A DNA stretch of 64,000 bases. It comes from Apostichopus japonicus. Taxonomy: Eukaryota > Echinodermata > Holothuroidea > Aspidochirotida > Stichopodidae. The notes beneath the pieces are model-generated. The model searched no databases, was not told the DNA's origin, and saw only the letters and a program-made list of their open reading frames with translations. The position numbers and the translations under genes are program-made. The stretch lies in the NCBI RefSeq assembly GCF_037975245.1, contig NC_092568.1, positions 28,549,501 to 28,613,500 on the forward strand, read 5' to 3'. Positions 9,709 to 21,600 of the stretch are shown piece after piece (the stretch's first letter is position 1; every line of letters begins with the position of its first letter).

Positions 9709-12700
9709 CTAACTCCAGTCATATGGTTCCTCCTCCACTGTATGTGTTGTTTCATGCAGTTTCAATTGGTCATTTCGAGAAAACGATTGGTCGCAATAAC
9801 TACAGCGGTATGGCTTCTCTCCTGTATGCAATCTTTCGTGTGATTTCAAGTTACCATAATATGCACACATCTTAGCACAATACCTGCATTGGTAGGGTTT
9901 CTCTCCTGTATGTGCTCTTTCATGCCTTTTCAAACTTCCAGTTTGAGAAAATGTTTTGTTACAATAGCCACAGCGAAAAGGCTTCTCCCCTGTGTGTGTC
10001 CTTTCATGTTCTTTCAAGATTCCAGTTCTAGCAAACATTTTGTCACAATAACTGCATTGATAGGGCTTTTCCCCTGTATGTGTTCTTTCGTGTGTTTTTA
10101 AAACGCCACCCTGAGAAAAGGTCTTGTCACAATACTTACACCGATATGGCTTCTCTCCTGTATGTGTTCTTTCATGTCTTGTCAACACTCCAGGGTAGGA
10201 GAACAGCCTATCACAGTATCGACATTGATAAGGCCTCTCACCTGTATGGGTTCTTTCATGTGCTTCCAAGACCCCAGGTCTGGAAACCATTTTGTCACAA
10301 TATCTACATTGATAAGGCTTCTCTCCTGTGTGTACTCTGTCTTGTGTTTCCAAGCATCCACTTTGAGAGACTTTATTACCACAATGTGTACATTGGTATC
10401 GCTCTTTTTGTGTGTCATTTCCCTCATGTCCTCTCACAACTCCTGGTCTATGTATAACTTTGTCACAGTGGCTACATTGATACGATTTCTCTCCGGTATG
10501 TGTTCTTTCATGTCTCCTCAAAACCCCAATGTACGAAAACATTTTATCACAGTAACTGCATCGATAAGGCTTTACTCCTGTATGTGTTCGTTCATGCCTT
10601 TTCAAAACTTCAGTGGTTGAAAACAGCTTATCACAGTAAGTACATTGATAAGGCTTCTCTCCTGCATGTGTGCTTTCATAAACAGTGTGACGGATGCCAA
10701 CATCCAATTGTTCTGTTTCTCCCCTTCGCAAGTTAGCATCATCAATATTGAATTCTGCATCATCAGTTTCATCTGCCAGTGCAACTGATAAATGAGGTGA
10801 GTACGAAGTTTCAACTGGTCTGTTCCATTCCTTTGATTGGATACACAATCGCGAGTGTCCTAAATGAAAACAGCAAAAAAAAAACAAAAAAAAAGCTCTG
10901 AGGTTTACACTTGCCATTTAAAGCAGATGAGAAAACACGGAAGGTATAGTAAATCACTTAAAGGGTCTCTCTGTGAGAAAAGGAAACTCTTAATTTTTAC
11001 TTTGCTGGACCAATGAAACTGAGCAATATCTTAGCAAACTGAAGTGAGCCAAAGGAACTTTCGATCCATTGTTAAAACCTCATTGAGCAAACATTCATCA
11101 TTGGAGTACATTCTAATTAGATGTTTTCATTTTGTTGAATATGGTAATTCTCAGTATGTCAAGCCCTGTTTCTTACTCTAAGATGCTAACCTAACTCGAA
11201 CAATCACACTAGATGATCCAACATGGATGACTTATGGTGACCTCAGATGACCTTGCCATTCACCAATGTTAAGGTTCTTCTTCATTGTTGACTCTTTAAT
11301 AGTAGCATGGAGGGGACGTGCTCTTTATCTAGATTGTGATTAAACCTGGCAGTTACAAATGGAAACCAGAAAGTGCACAGTATTAAATCAGCTGAACTTA
11401 CCAGTGTCATTTACCACTTCTACTAGTCTAAAAATTTCAACAAATTATCAGTTTTTGAAAAAATTGTTTCTCTGACATTTCTCACTACAACTGTGCTCGT
11501 TAAAACACTAGGGCAACGAACAAATAATGTAGAATCAATCTTCATACATACCTCTATCAGGCCAGCTAAGTACTGAACAAATGATAACTGCAATTGTTTT
11601 ACATTAAAAAAAAAAAACCTGTATTAATCCCCCAAGATATTCCCAAGTAATGGTAAATGCTTCGAGAAGTAGGCCTACCTGTTGCTTGGGTATTACTTCC
11701 TTCTGATAGATCATCTTCCATTTCATCTTCAATCTTGACAGTTACTTCAACTGTGAGACAGAAGAAAGGGGTAAATGGGCATATTAAATTATTCTTGATC
11801 TTTATTGCACGATTGACACATACTATATAAGTACAGAATTATTGCCACCAATTGACAATGACTTGGAGAATTTCATATTGAAAGCTATATGTAATGTAAG
11901 TAAAAATGAGCATTGCAAAACTGCTACCCACTTGTAAAGTCAATGAGGTAGGGATGGTGGTAGAAGTGGGACTGATGTAACAAAGAGCAGACTAAGAATT
12001 GGTAACCTTCAGTTACTGACACCAACAACACCTCTTCGCACAATACTGACACCAACAACACCGCTTCTCACAATACCCCTACCCTATTCAAAGAACCTTC
12101 CAGTTAAGCTCTGCAGGATATTAGGACGAGCTGCATGATCTTCAGTACATCAAGTAGAGGGATCTTGTTCATTTAATCTGGACCTTTCAAAACATGCAAA
12201 ATGTTGCTTTGTTCAGAATGAATATTTGTTTAAGATGAATTCTTTAAAGAAACTGAACTGGTCAGAGGTTTCACCAGTAATAGCTCTTTTTTATTTTGAA
12301 AATATCACTATTACGTAAAAATTAAAATGCTACACATTACTTAGTCTTGTATTCTGAGCGTCAAACACTGCAATTTAAAGTATATGCCCAGGCTAGACCT
12401 TTGATCAATTCAATCAATTCTACAAATCTATACAAATAAAACATTTACAGTACAGTACATGATAAACATCTACTGTATCCTAACATCAAAACAAAAGTAA
12501 CCAGCAAGTTAAAAGTAGCAAAATCATACAGTGGCTTGATGAGTATATACTTGACCCAAGTCAAAACCTAAGGGCGTGAAACTAATATGGACTTAAGCAG
12601 TACCAACACTAGGCGGTCTATGCCTATCAAACAGTACATTCCCTATCACATTCACAGTTTCGTGGAATTGTTACCAATACTGCTACTAGTGCAAGCAGAG

Positions 12701-12735
12701 TCAGTATCCCTACGCCCAGCTGAATCTGGTTCCAT
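9709..12735 (-). CDS. C2H2 zinc-finger protein, 11 fingers, 414 aa
   Basis: Coding exons in transcript order: 12735-12714, 11750-11679, 10859-9709. Junction phases agree (1, then 1). The start ATG at 12735 lies in an exon whose acceptor is at 12765; the short leader MEPDSAG joins the acidic exon [22 protein letters not shown] fits the sumoylation consensus. The large exon encodes eleven fingers of the form YxCxYCDKxFSxxxxLxxHERTH joined by TGEKPY linkers, typical of sequence-specific DNA-binding repressors or activators. Finger 3 lacks its last histidine (GHEGND) and finger 4 lacks its first (ETQDRVH), so these two probably do not bind zinc. No KRAB, BTB or SCAN domain is visible. The orthologue cannot be assigned because poly-zinc-finger genes expand by lineage. 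Exon 1 is the least certain part; another 5' exon is possible. Confidence 0.8.
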
Positions 12736-12764
12736 CTTGCATGAAGTTTGGAATACTTGTTTCC

Positions 12765-13658
12765 CTGTAAAAAGATCTAATAACGATGTTCGTTAAGACT
12801 TTGGAAGGGATCAAGTCATCTTCCTCCTTCTCGAAGTCGAGCTGCAGAAATGAAATGTTATCAGTTGTAAAAATGCCATACGTTTTACAGTGCTGGACAT
12901 AAATATATGTCATAAATATATGTAGTACGGCGACTACTGAAGTTTAACTGACTTGTGCGATCCTTGAACTTGCACTTTCTGAAGTGTAACGCTGTGTAGT
13001 GTACATCTTGCGTGGAGGCACGAATTCTGAAAGGGCATCAACTTAACGAGGGAAGCCAACAATTAGAGGGAGGGACACAACGTTCGTGTTATTGCGCACA
13101 TGATTGAGGCACAGATGGATGGGAGGGGAACAGTAGTTTGCAATAGTTATGAGGGGAAGGGGCAATAAGGTGTTCCCTGCCTGGCTATATGGGTCTGACT
13201 AAAGTATATTTCTGCTGCCATGGGGAAAGGGGTGAACACTTTGTCAGTCTTTGGATAAACAATCCTGGAAGCATCCCAGTAACCTTCAACAACAATACGT
13301 TTGGGATATATCTTGCATCAAATTCATTTGAATGCCATAAAGTCTAATTTGCAATCTGAGAATACTACAAGATTTGTTCTTCTATCTGGTAGTTGGGAGG
13401 CTATTTCAGCAGAAGTGAAGAAATGTGAGAGATTATCATTAGAACAGACCAAAAGTGGTATTACTTTCTAGACACTATATTTAAAAGGATTGCATGTTAG
13501 ACCAGAGCACATTGCCAAGTGATGTATTCAAGACATTGATTAAAAAAGAAAACATTTAAATGAGATATTCTCAGATACTTTTTTCATATCATTTTCATCT
13601 AGTAAATACTCAAGACATGAATAAAAACAAGTCAACACATATCTTAAAGTTTGTTTTC
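12765..13658. other. Interval between the zinc-finger gene and EPRS
   Basis: It contains the likely 5' UTR and promoter of the zinc-finger gene. A possible upstream exon begins after a CTGCAG acceptor near 12841, but no convincing donor was found for it. Nothing else was recognised. Confidence 0.4.
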
Positions 13659-13664
13659 TTTATT
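13659..13664 (-). terminator. Candidate distal polyadenylation signal of EPRS
   Basis: AATAAA on the minus strand, giving a 3' UTR of about 2 kb. A nearer AATAAA at 15495-15500, about 130 bp after the stop, is the alternative. No other gene was recognised between 13.66 and 15.6 kb. Confidence 0.35.
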
Positions 13665-15625
13665 TTGCACATTATGTCACCACAGTAGTAAGTAGTATAT
13701 ACCAGACAGGCATCTGTCACCATGACCTGTATTACCGCTGAGATACAGAGCCCATCACCTCCTTATACAGGCAAAAACAAAACAAAAATCAGTTGGGCAA
13801 GGCAAGATTAATTTATTGACAGTGGTGGGCTTCTTCATTCCACAAAACAACAATACCAAAGCATTACCACAAGTGCCTTGATTATTAGGCACTATCTTAA
13901 ACTGAGAAAAAAGAAGTTTTCCATTTGTTTAAATAAACCCTGATTCCCAAATCAAATCACATTTGTAAAGAAAGTAGAAACACTGCCACACAATAGAAGA
14001 ATCTCCAGAAGAAAGAATTGTTACAAAGAAAATAAATAAACAAACAAGACAAAACCAAACACAGCGGCTCAGGCCATTAGTCCCTCAATACCTCCCTCCC
14101 TCACCAAAGAAATTTAAACATATAATACGCAAGAAAATTTAAAGGCAATGTCAAAGAATTGACTAATTGAGGTCAGAACTGTGCAGGCCCCACCCATACA
14201 TGTGGGCTGATATAGGTAATCAATTACAGATTTTTGAAAAAATCTTGTAAATAAAGGCAAAGTGAAAATGTGGAAATTTGATCACCAGGTCCACATATTC
14301 TTTACATTATGCTCATTTTTCATGGGAAAGGTTTGGGGGGAGTGGGGGTAAACACTGAATTTACACTGAGGGTAGATACACATTAAATACTCTATTCTTA
14401 AGTACATTCTGTTGCAGAAATTCACATGAAAAGTTGTCACCTCACTTTATCGTCAATATCCCACTCTTCTCTTTACTATCTGTAATGGCAGCATGAACAA
14501 AACAGTAAATGTGGCCCAAATATAGAATAGGATCGGAGCATAAACAGAACCCTGATTGATGACATTAACAAAGTTTCTGTTATATAAAACCTTAGAATTT
14601 ACTATCCAGTTGATAAGAAAGAAAAAATAATAACTCCATAAATCTGAAAATTGGTCTGTACAGTGTCAACACTACATTAATTCTCTCTATCTCTTTGTAT
14701 TCTTGAGTTTATTAATAAACATAACCACGTAAGGGTACCAAGTCCTACTTTAATCAGAGAGAAGCTGTGTCCATTTTAATGGCTTGTTTTCTTCAATCAG
14801 ACCAATATCTCTTATAGTGATACCCTTTCAACGGTACTATCCCAGCTAACTTTAGATTTATCCTATATCCCAAGATGGATATTCTTTTCAAAAATAATTG
14901 TTTCTTCCTGAAGTCTTGTTTCTCTCTTTTTTTTTGTGCCAAATTGTCATCAATTTGAAATATATTGCTTTAAGGATACTTTCACCACTATTCAGCTTCA
15001 AAAATACTTTTGTCAAGCATATTTTTGTCACTTATATTTCATATCTTTTTTAAGGGTTATTATATCCAACTAATTCCACCATAACCCTTTCCGGGTAATA
15101 TCACTTTTTAACTATATCATTCAAGGATATTTACTTCAACTAATAGCATGTCTTTAAGACTATTAAGACATTTCTCATGATATATCCTTTTGAAGAGATT
15201 TTGTCCAACTCGATTCATTATCACCAACTGTCAGTAGAATTAACCACACTGTTTTAGAGATTACATCTCATAGTGCGCAACCATATCTCATAACTGTTAC
15301 ACCAAAATAAACAAAATTAACAGAAACAAATTTCCTTCCAGTTCTACCAGGTTCATAATCTTCTTACTAACGCAAACATTGAGCATATCACTGACCTCCT
15401 GTTAATAATATTTATGCAAATAAGTCTGAAAATGTTTAAAAGACAATTTTGTCAACAAAGCAGTAACCCCTGTTTCCAAACAGTGGTTGACTAATTTATT
15501 ATGCAGAAAGCATTTCTTATGATAAAATACCAAATGAAATCTACAATTTTGGAGCAAAATCTAAATCTACTGAAAAAAAAAAAGAGTTAAGTGGATGCCA
15601 CACTTTGACCCCCAGAATATCTGGC

Positions 15626-18600
15626 TCAGTAACTTCTACCAAACAAGCAATAGTACTTGGCTTTGTTACTGCATTCTGGGTGCAGACATTTGGTACCTTC
15701 TGGGAGCTCTTGCGGTTGCTTCATAGGAATGCAGAGACTTTTAGCCCCCATCGAGGGTGCACCTGGTTCAGCATCTTGACCTCTGTATTGAAGAAGTAAT
15801 AATAATAATAATAATAATATAGCTAGTAAAAATAATTATATTGATTAAAGTGACAATGACAGACTTAAATAGAATCTTGCTTTGTAAGCTCTATTATTTT
15901 ATCAATTCTGCTGAGAAAATTAATCAACACAGTAAGAATGCTGAAACCATTTTCATGTTTGACGTTCACCAACAATGGACAGCACATGGATTTATGAACG
16001 TTGATATATTGATCAGGGATCGAAAACAATCCCTGCAGCTCGATAACACAGAAAAACTACTTTTGCCCAATTACCTTTCCCTTCCATATAGGAATGTGTT
16101 TGGTTATCTCATGTCCCTTAACTTTACATGCTGTGTTAGACATATCATATAGCTGCACTGAAAGACAGTGTAGTTGTTGTGTTTGTAAGTCAAATTGTAA
16201 AAATGTTTTTGGATGCAATTTCAAATCACACAGCTTTAAGTCAGATGGTTCAAATTTGCACAGTGAAAGAAGAAAGTATTGGTTTCCATATTCTGAGGCA
16301 CTTTGACGAATTATTTCCCCCATTTACCAGAACTGTGTCATAGAATGTATCGCATGCGCAATATTAGGGAAATTAAGCCCTTGCGTTTTGGCTCAGGACC
16401 TTTACAAGCATAAATCTATCACTTTCTGGCAGAACCTGAGCAAAGTAAGGGTGAAATTACATAGTAAAAGAGAACAAATAAATCAAAAGACAAATTCAAA
16501 GATAATGTCATTACATTTTGACCTTTAAAAGAAATGCTTGCACTCTTACCATCACAAAGTTTCCGTATACTATTCTATACTGAAGTAGTGAGCCAAACAT
16601 GATTGGATGACTAGATCGATCAGAGTATACCTGTATCCTATGTATGAAAATACCCCATGTTCTCTTAAACAAACCTATGTCAAAATACTAAACTAGAGAC
16701 TGAAACATTCCTACTGCATAAAACTGATAGAGTGCATCTGGCTGTAATCATCGACACGGTAACGATTTAAATGTCATTACACCTATGAGCAATGCAAACT
16801 ATGTTTGCACTGGTTTTAATAGCACAGGGGGAACTACCCACTTCCACCTTCTGATGTTATTACTTTTAGGCCTGCGAGTGCGATATGTAGGTTTTAGAAC
16901 GTTACCTTGCACTGTCCTTCTTGATCGTCTCTTCGCACTTGATATCACCGCAGAAGGGAATTTGAATAATCTGTTAAAAGAATAAACCCAGATGACACAT
17001 ACAGTAATACAAATGATATTGAAATTGTCATTCTAAAGAGTAAAAAGTCCAAAATTGCAACACTGAAGAACTTGGTTGAGAGTGTCAGAGAACAACATAT
17101 GTTTTAATTCTTAAAATTTTAAATTTTGATTTGAACTGCTGTTGATGTACCTTAACACTTTTATTCCATATTAAGTAATTTCATAAACGTGACAAGAGGA
17201 TACTTCTATTTCTTATGATAAAGACAAACTGGAATGAGTTCCAACTCCTTTCAATGGTGCCAACTTGAACGTGATCAAAACAAAAGTTAAAAACAAAGCT
17301 CCACTTATGCGCATTCTTCCTACACAAAGTTGTTCCACTGTATGTAATATATATTTTAACTGACGAGAGGTTGCTTCTGTTCCTTATAACGAAGACAACC
17401 GGAATGAGTTCAACCACTTTCAACGGTGCCGACTGGAACATGATCCAAAGCTATCGATTCTTTCCCACATCTTCACGGTCTTCCTCCCTCCACAAAGATA
17501 TTCCACTGTACAGATATATATTAGACATTGCATACTTGATTTGAATACAAAAACCATAGGATAACATAAACCAACTAATTCTCATGAAGGAATATATTTA
17601 TCATGTTCAAGTATGCATGTAATATACTGATTACCAAACATGTGAAGGAAGAGGTACAGAATGTATCTGACTAAACATTCTGACTTGTAATACCAGTCAC
17701 ACTCGATTGCCAATCAGTCATAAATAGAAAACTTGTAAGAAAAAAAAAACTTACATTTTTCTGGTCCAATAAAGTACAGAATTCATCCCAGTCATGTGAC
17801 AGCTTCTTATGCTCCTGCAACTCTTTACTCGCTCTAGATATAAGAAAACAAGAATTAAAACCATATGCTCAGCAGACTACAAAATTCATACCAATACCAT
17901 CCTCTACTCAGTGTATAAATTTAAGAAATTTGAAGTGGTTGTCCCCAGGACAACCAGCTCACCAATTTTTGGTTGTCCTGCTGAAATTTTGGTCGTCCTG
18001 TAAAGCTATAGTAATTTATCATCAGAAAAAAATACTTGTTTGGGACTCCTAAGAAACCATGAATGTTGAGCGATTTCATGGATTCTCGATCAAATTCTGT
18101 CTTTCTTTCCGCGGCCTTGCTGGATTTTATTCTCTAATAATGCTGACTGTAGCAAAGATTGTGTACATTAGTTAGGTACATGATGTTTTGCTGCAGGGCG
18201 TAACGATACAATAACCACGTGGTAAGCTGTAGGTGCGTCATAGTACTGGTCTAGTGTTTCAGTTTTAGTAATGTTATTAGCGAAAAAAAGTTTGCGTCCT
18301 GTAAAAAAAAGTTTGAGTCCCGATCGAACACCAATTGCGTGACCTACTGTACTAATACTAGTGTAGTATCACTGTCTATACTTTGTGAATGTTATACCCA
18401 ATATTATAGGGCAGATGGCTCAGTGTCTCAGCTTCGGTGTTTGACGGGCGGCCCGGCCGACTCCTCCTTTCGCCCACCCTGCTGTTTAAAAAAAATACCC
18501 CCCGCCCCCTCCTTCATCCGCCCTTGTTCTTCCCTACTCGCCAACTCTGTAGTAGCTCCATGCTTTGACCTTGCAGCGCTTCCAACAGCCAAACTCTTCA

Positions 18601-21600
18601 AAATCACTGTACCTACAAGTGTGCATATCTCTCGCTAAATTCCACACTGTACTACTGCATTTACATAGGCCTGTTCGAACTTCATTTTCAACTAAACTTG
18701 CGCAAATCTTTAAAATCTGATCCAACATTTATCCTGGGTTCTTTGCAAACAATCATCTGTGCGAAAATTACAGTAGGTCTATGTGAATAGATTTTTACGC
18801 AATGTCGATAAAAAAATCAAACTTCAATGTTCTAAAATACAGAAGTAAGTTTACACACGAAATTTGCTCCAAAATAAACTTTTCTGAAGCATGTGGTCAA
18901 CTGAGCCGCGAAAAAGTTTGCAACAGAAACTACTGTGGTATGAATGCACATTTCACATTAGCAACTCTTATTGCAGAGAAAAGAAACATACTGTGAGATA
19001 AAATATGCTTTCCGGATCAGATATGTAAGCTTGTCACCAAACTCATAACATTTTCTGATCAAAACAATGATTAAAATATTACGTGATAGTCTCAGAAACA
19101 ATTCAAGTGCATCTTCGTACCAGCAGTGATTGTTGTCAAAATGTAGTTACAAATATGAGACAAGGCCTAACGTTATGATATTTGAGTGCACACATATGAT
19201 AGCCTTTACCACAAACTTTGTTATCTCTACACAAGGGAAAGTAAACGTTGCAAGTAATTGTTGTTAAACATCTTACTTCTTGTTCATTGAGCACTGAAAA
19301 TGCAAGAATGTTTGCAAACAATCGGTAGGGACTATTAGCCAATCAATCACGGGAATCTTGGTAAAGCATCATTGTCTATTTTTAGCATGAAAATATCTGT
19401 AATGCAGTTTTGGTAACCCTGCAGTTGATTGTTATGATATATTTATTTTCAAACAAATTTAATAATCTGTAGGAGTAGGAGAACTTTTGGTTCTTGTCAG
19501 AAGAAGTTGTGGTTTTTTGAAAAGAAATAATGAAAGATGTTCGTTCAAAAATGTGTTTTGTTGTTTTCCGTTGACCTAGTTGTGAGTGTGTACTTGGTGT
19601 TTCTTTCTCAAAACAAATGTGGTGGATGGGCGGGGTCTTTGCCCGTGGGGGTAAACCTGAACTCTGATTGGCCTTTGTTGACAAACGGACGGAACAGAAA
19701 ATACCATGAAGCTTGGTTTGAGTCGTCCATGTCAATGTGAGGGCTTGGCTTTCCTACGTATATTATTTATTAGATGAAGGCGGAGTTTGGAATGAGTTTC
19801 TTCTTATTTGAAATATCATTTTAAGTTTTTGGTTTCACACTTGTTTCGTATCTTTTTCCGTTTGTTTTACGGAACATTAACCAGCCTTTTTGAAAGTTTT
19901 GGTTGTCCGCCGGGCAACCAGTACTTCACGATTTGACAAGTTTTGGTTGTCCGGCAGGTAATTTGGTCGTCTCAGACGACCAGACGACCGCTAAATTTAC
20001 ACACTGCTACTGCTTACCTAAAAACAATCAACAGACATTATAGTGGGAAGACAGTTGCTAAAGCTATTCAGTAATCCCACAATAACATCCACTACTGCTT
20101 ATCTATAAACTATCAACAGACTTTACAGTGGGAAGACAGTCGGTTAAGCAATTCAGTAATCCCACAATAGCATCCATTATGCTTATCTATAAATATCAAC
20201 ATACTTTACAGTAGGAAGACAACTGCTTAAGCTATTCAAGTTTTCAGTAATCCCACGATACCATCCACTACTGCTTATCTATAACTACATACTTTACAGT
20301 AGGAAGACTCTGTTCAGTAATCCCACAATAACATCCACTACTGCTTATCTATAAACTATCAACATACTTTACAGTAGGAAGACAACTGCTAAAGCTATTC
20401 AGTAATCCCACAGTAACATTATGGCAATGATGGAACTTAAAACCACTGTCTAGAGAATCCACTTCTCTAGGGGGGGGGGGGGTTGCTACCACTTGTAGGG
20501 TCGCCAGAATGTTTTGGAGGCTTGTAAAAAAATCTAGAGAGAAAAAAAACATCACAGATATTTGCAGAAAAAGGAAAACATCTTGAACAAAAACTCAAAA
20601 TTAAAAATATAACACCATTTTTAAACTAAGTACCCTGAACAATATCTAATTTTCTCAAATGTGAGAGGGAATACAAACTCCCATAGATCCCTTTCTCAGG
20701 CCACGACATTCGCCTCTGGCTGAGTTGCTCAATATATGATCAAGGTTAAAATTGCAGTCAGCAAGCAAAAAACCAAGTTTGAAAAATACCAGGGGCATAA
20801 TTAGCCATCTAGAAACAGGGAATACTTTAGTGTTCAAAATTTTGTGTAGCAGTTTTGAGGGCCTTGAACCTTTGTCCCTTCTAAAATATGGTTCATGGAC
20901 ACAAAAACCTACCAAACATCTGCACACTTGTACAGCATTTTGTGATATAGCATAGATTATTCCTTGAGTAACCACAGATGAGATGGGCATTTAATAGGTA
21001 AGTACCCCACAAGCAGTAGTGGCCTAAGGCTTACTTGTTGTATAAACTACTCTGTATGTCCTCTAGAAGGTTCCCTATCTTCTCTACAGCTTCTGCTTCC
21101 TTGAAAATGAGTTTCTCCGATGTGTCTCGCCTGACGGCGACAAACTGATTCTTGGAGATGTCTCGTGGGCCGATTTCCATTCTCACTGGGACTCCCTGGA
21201 AAGGAAACCAATCCAAAGATACTGCCTTACTGTTTTTCCACAGTAAGAAAATCTACTCCTTCAACGATTGTTTCTACCAATACATTCATGCAGATATACA
21301 TATATATATACATACATATATTCATCTATATAAATCTACTCTCGTCACAAGATGGACATATTAAATTATGAGGGAAATAAAAAACAGAGACTTCTCCTTT
21401 TGTATAATCCATCATTACATCGTTACATTGTAAAATACTATCACATAGTAGGTTCTATATATATGCAAACTCCCCAAAGTATACATAGTTTCACCATGCT
21501 ATTAGGTTCCACTGGCCGCATTATTAGTGCTTTGAAAGTCTTGCAGCCCACAGAAAACTTGCTGACGGGCGATATGTGGCCACCAGGTGCCTTAGAAAGT

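Noticed and set aside
9889-10736. Long overlapping plus-strand open frames rich in Cys and Phe
   Set aside because: They are the antisense of the repeated 84-bp zinc-finger units on the minus strand; the periodic sequence keeps several frames open.
12587-12913. Minus-strand frame LDFEKEEDDLIPSKV after a good acceptor, as an extra zinc-finger gene exon
   Set aside because: No donor gives a phase compatible with the following exons, so it is at most part of a 5' UTR exon; the later acceptor at 12765 gives a consistent start exon.
17181-17441. 86-codon frame with an internally repeated peptide, similar to one at 22513-22716
   Set aside because: Both lie inside a duplicated non-coding intron block; similarity follows from DNA repetition and no start or splice context supports translation.
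20012-20418. Regularly spaced repeats resembling a CRISPR array
   Set aside because: Whole units, not short repeats with unique spacers, are duplicated, and the DNA is an animal intron.
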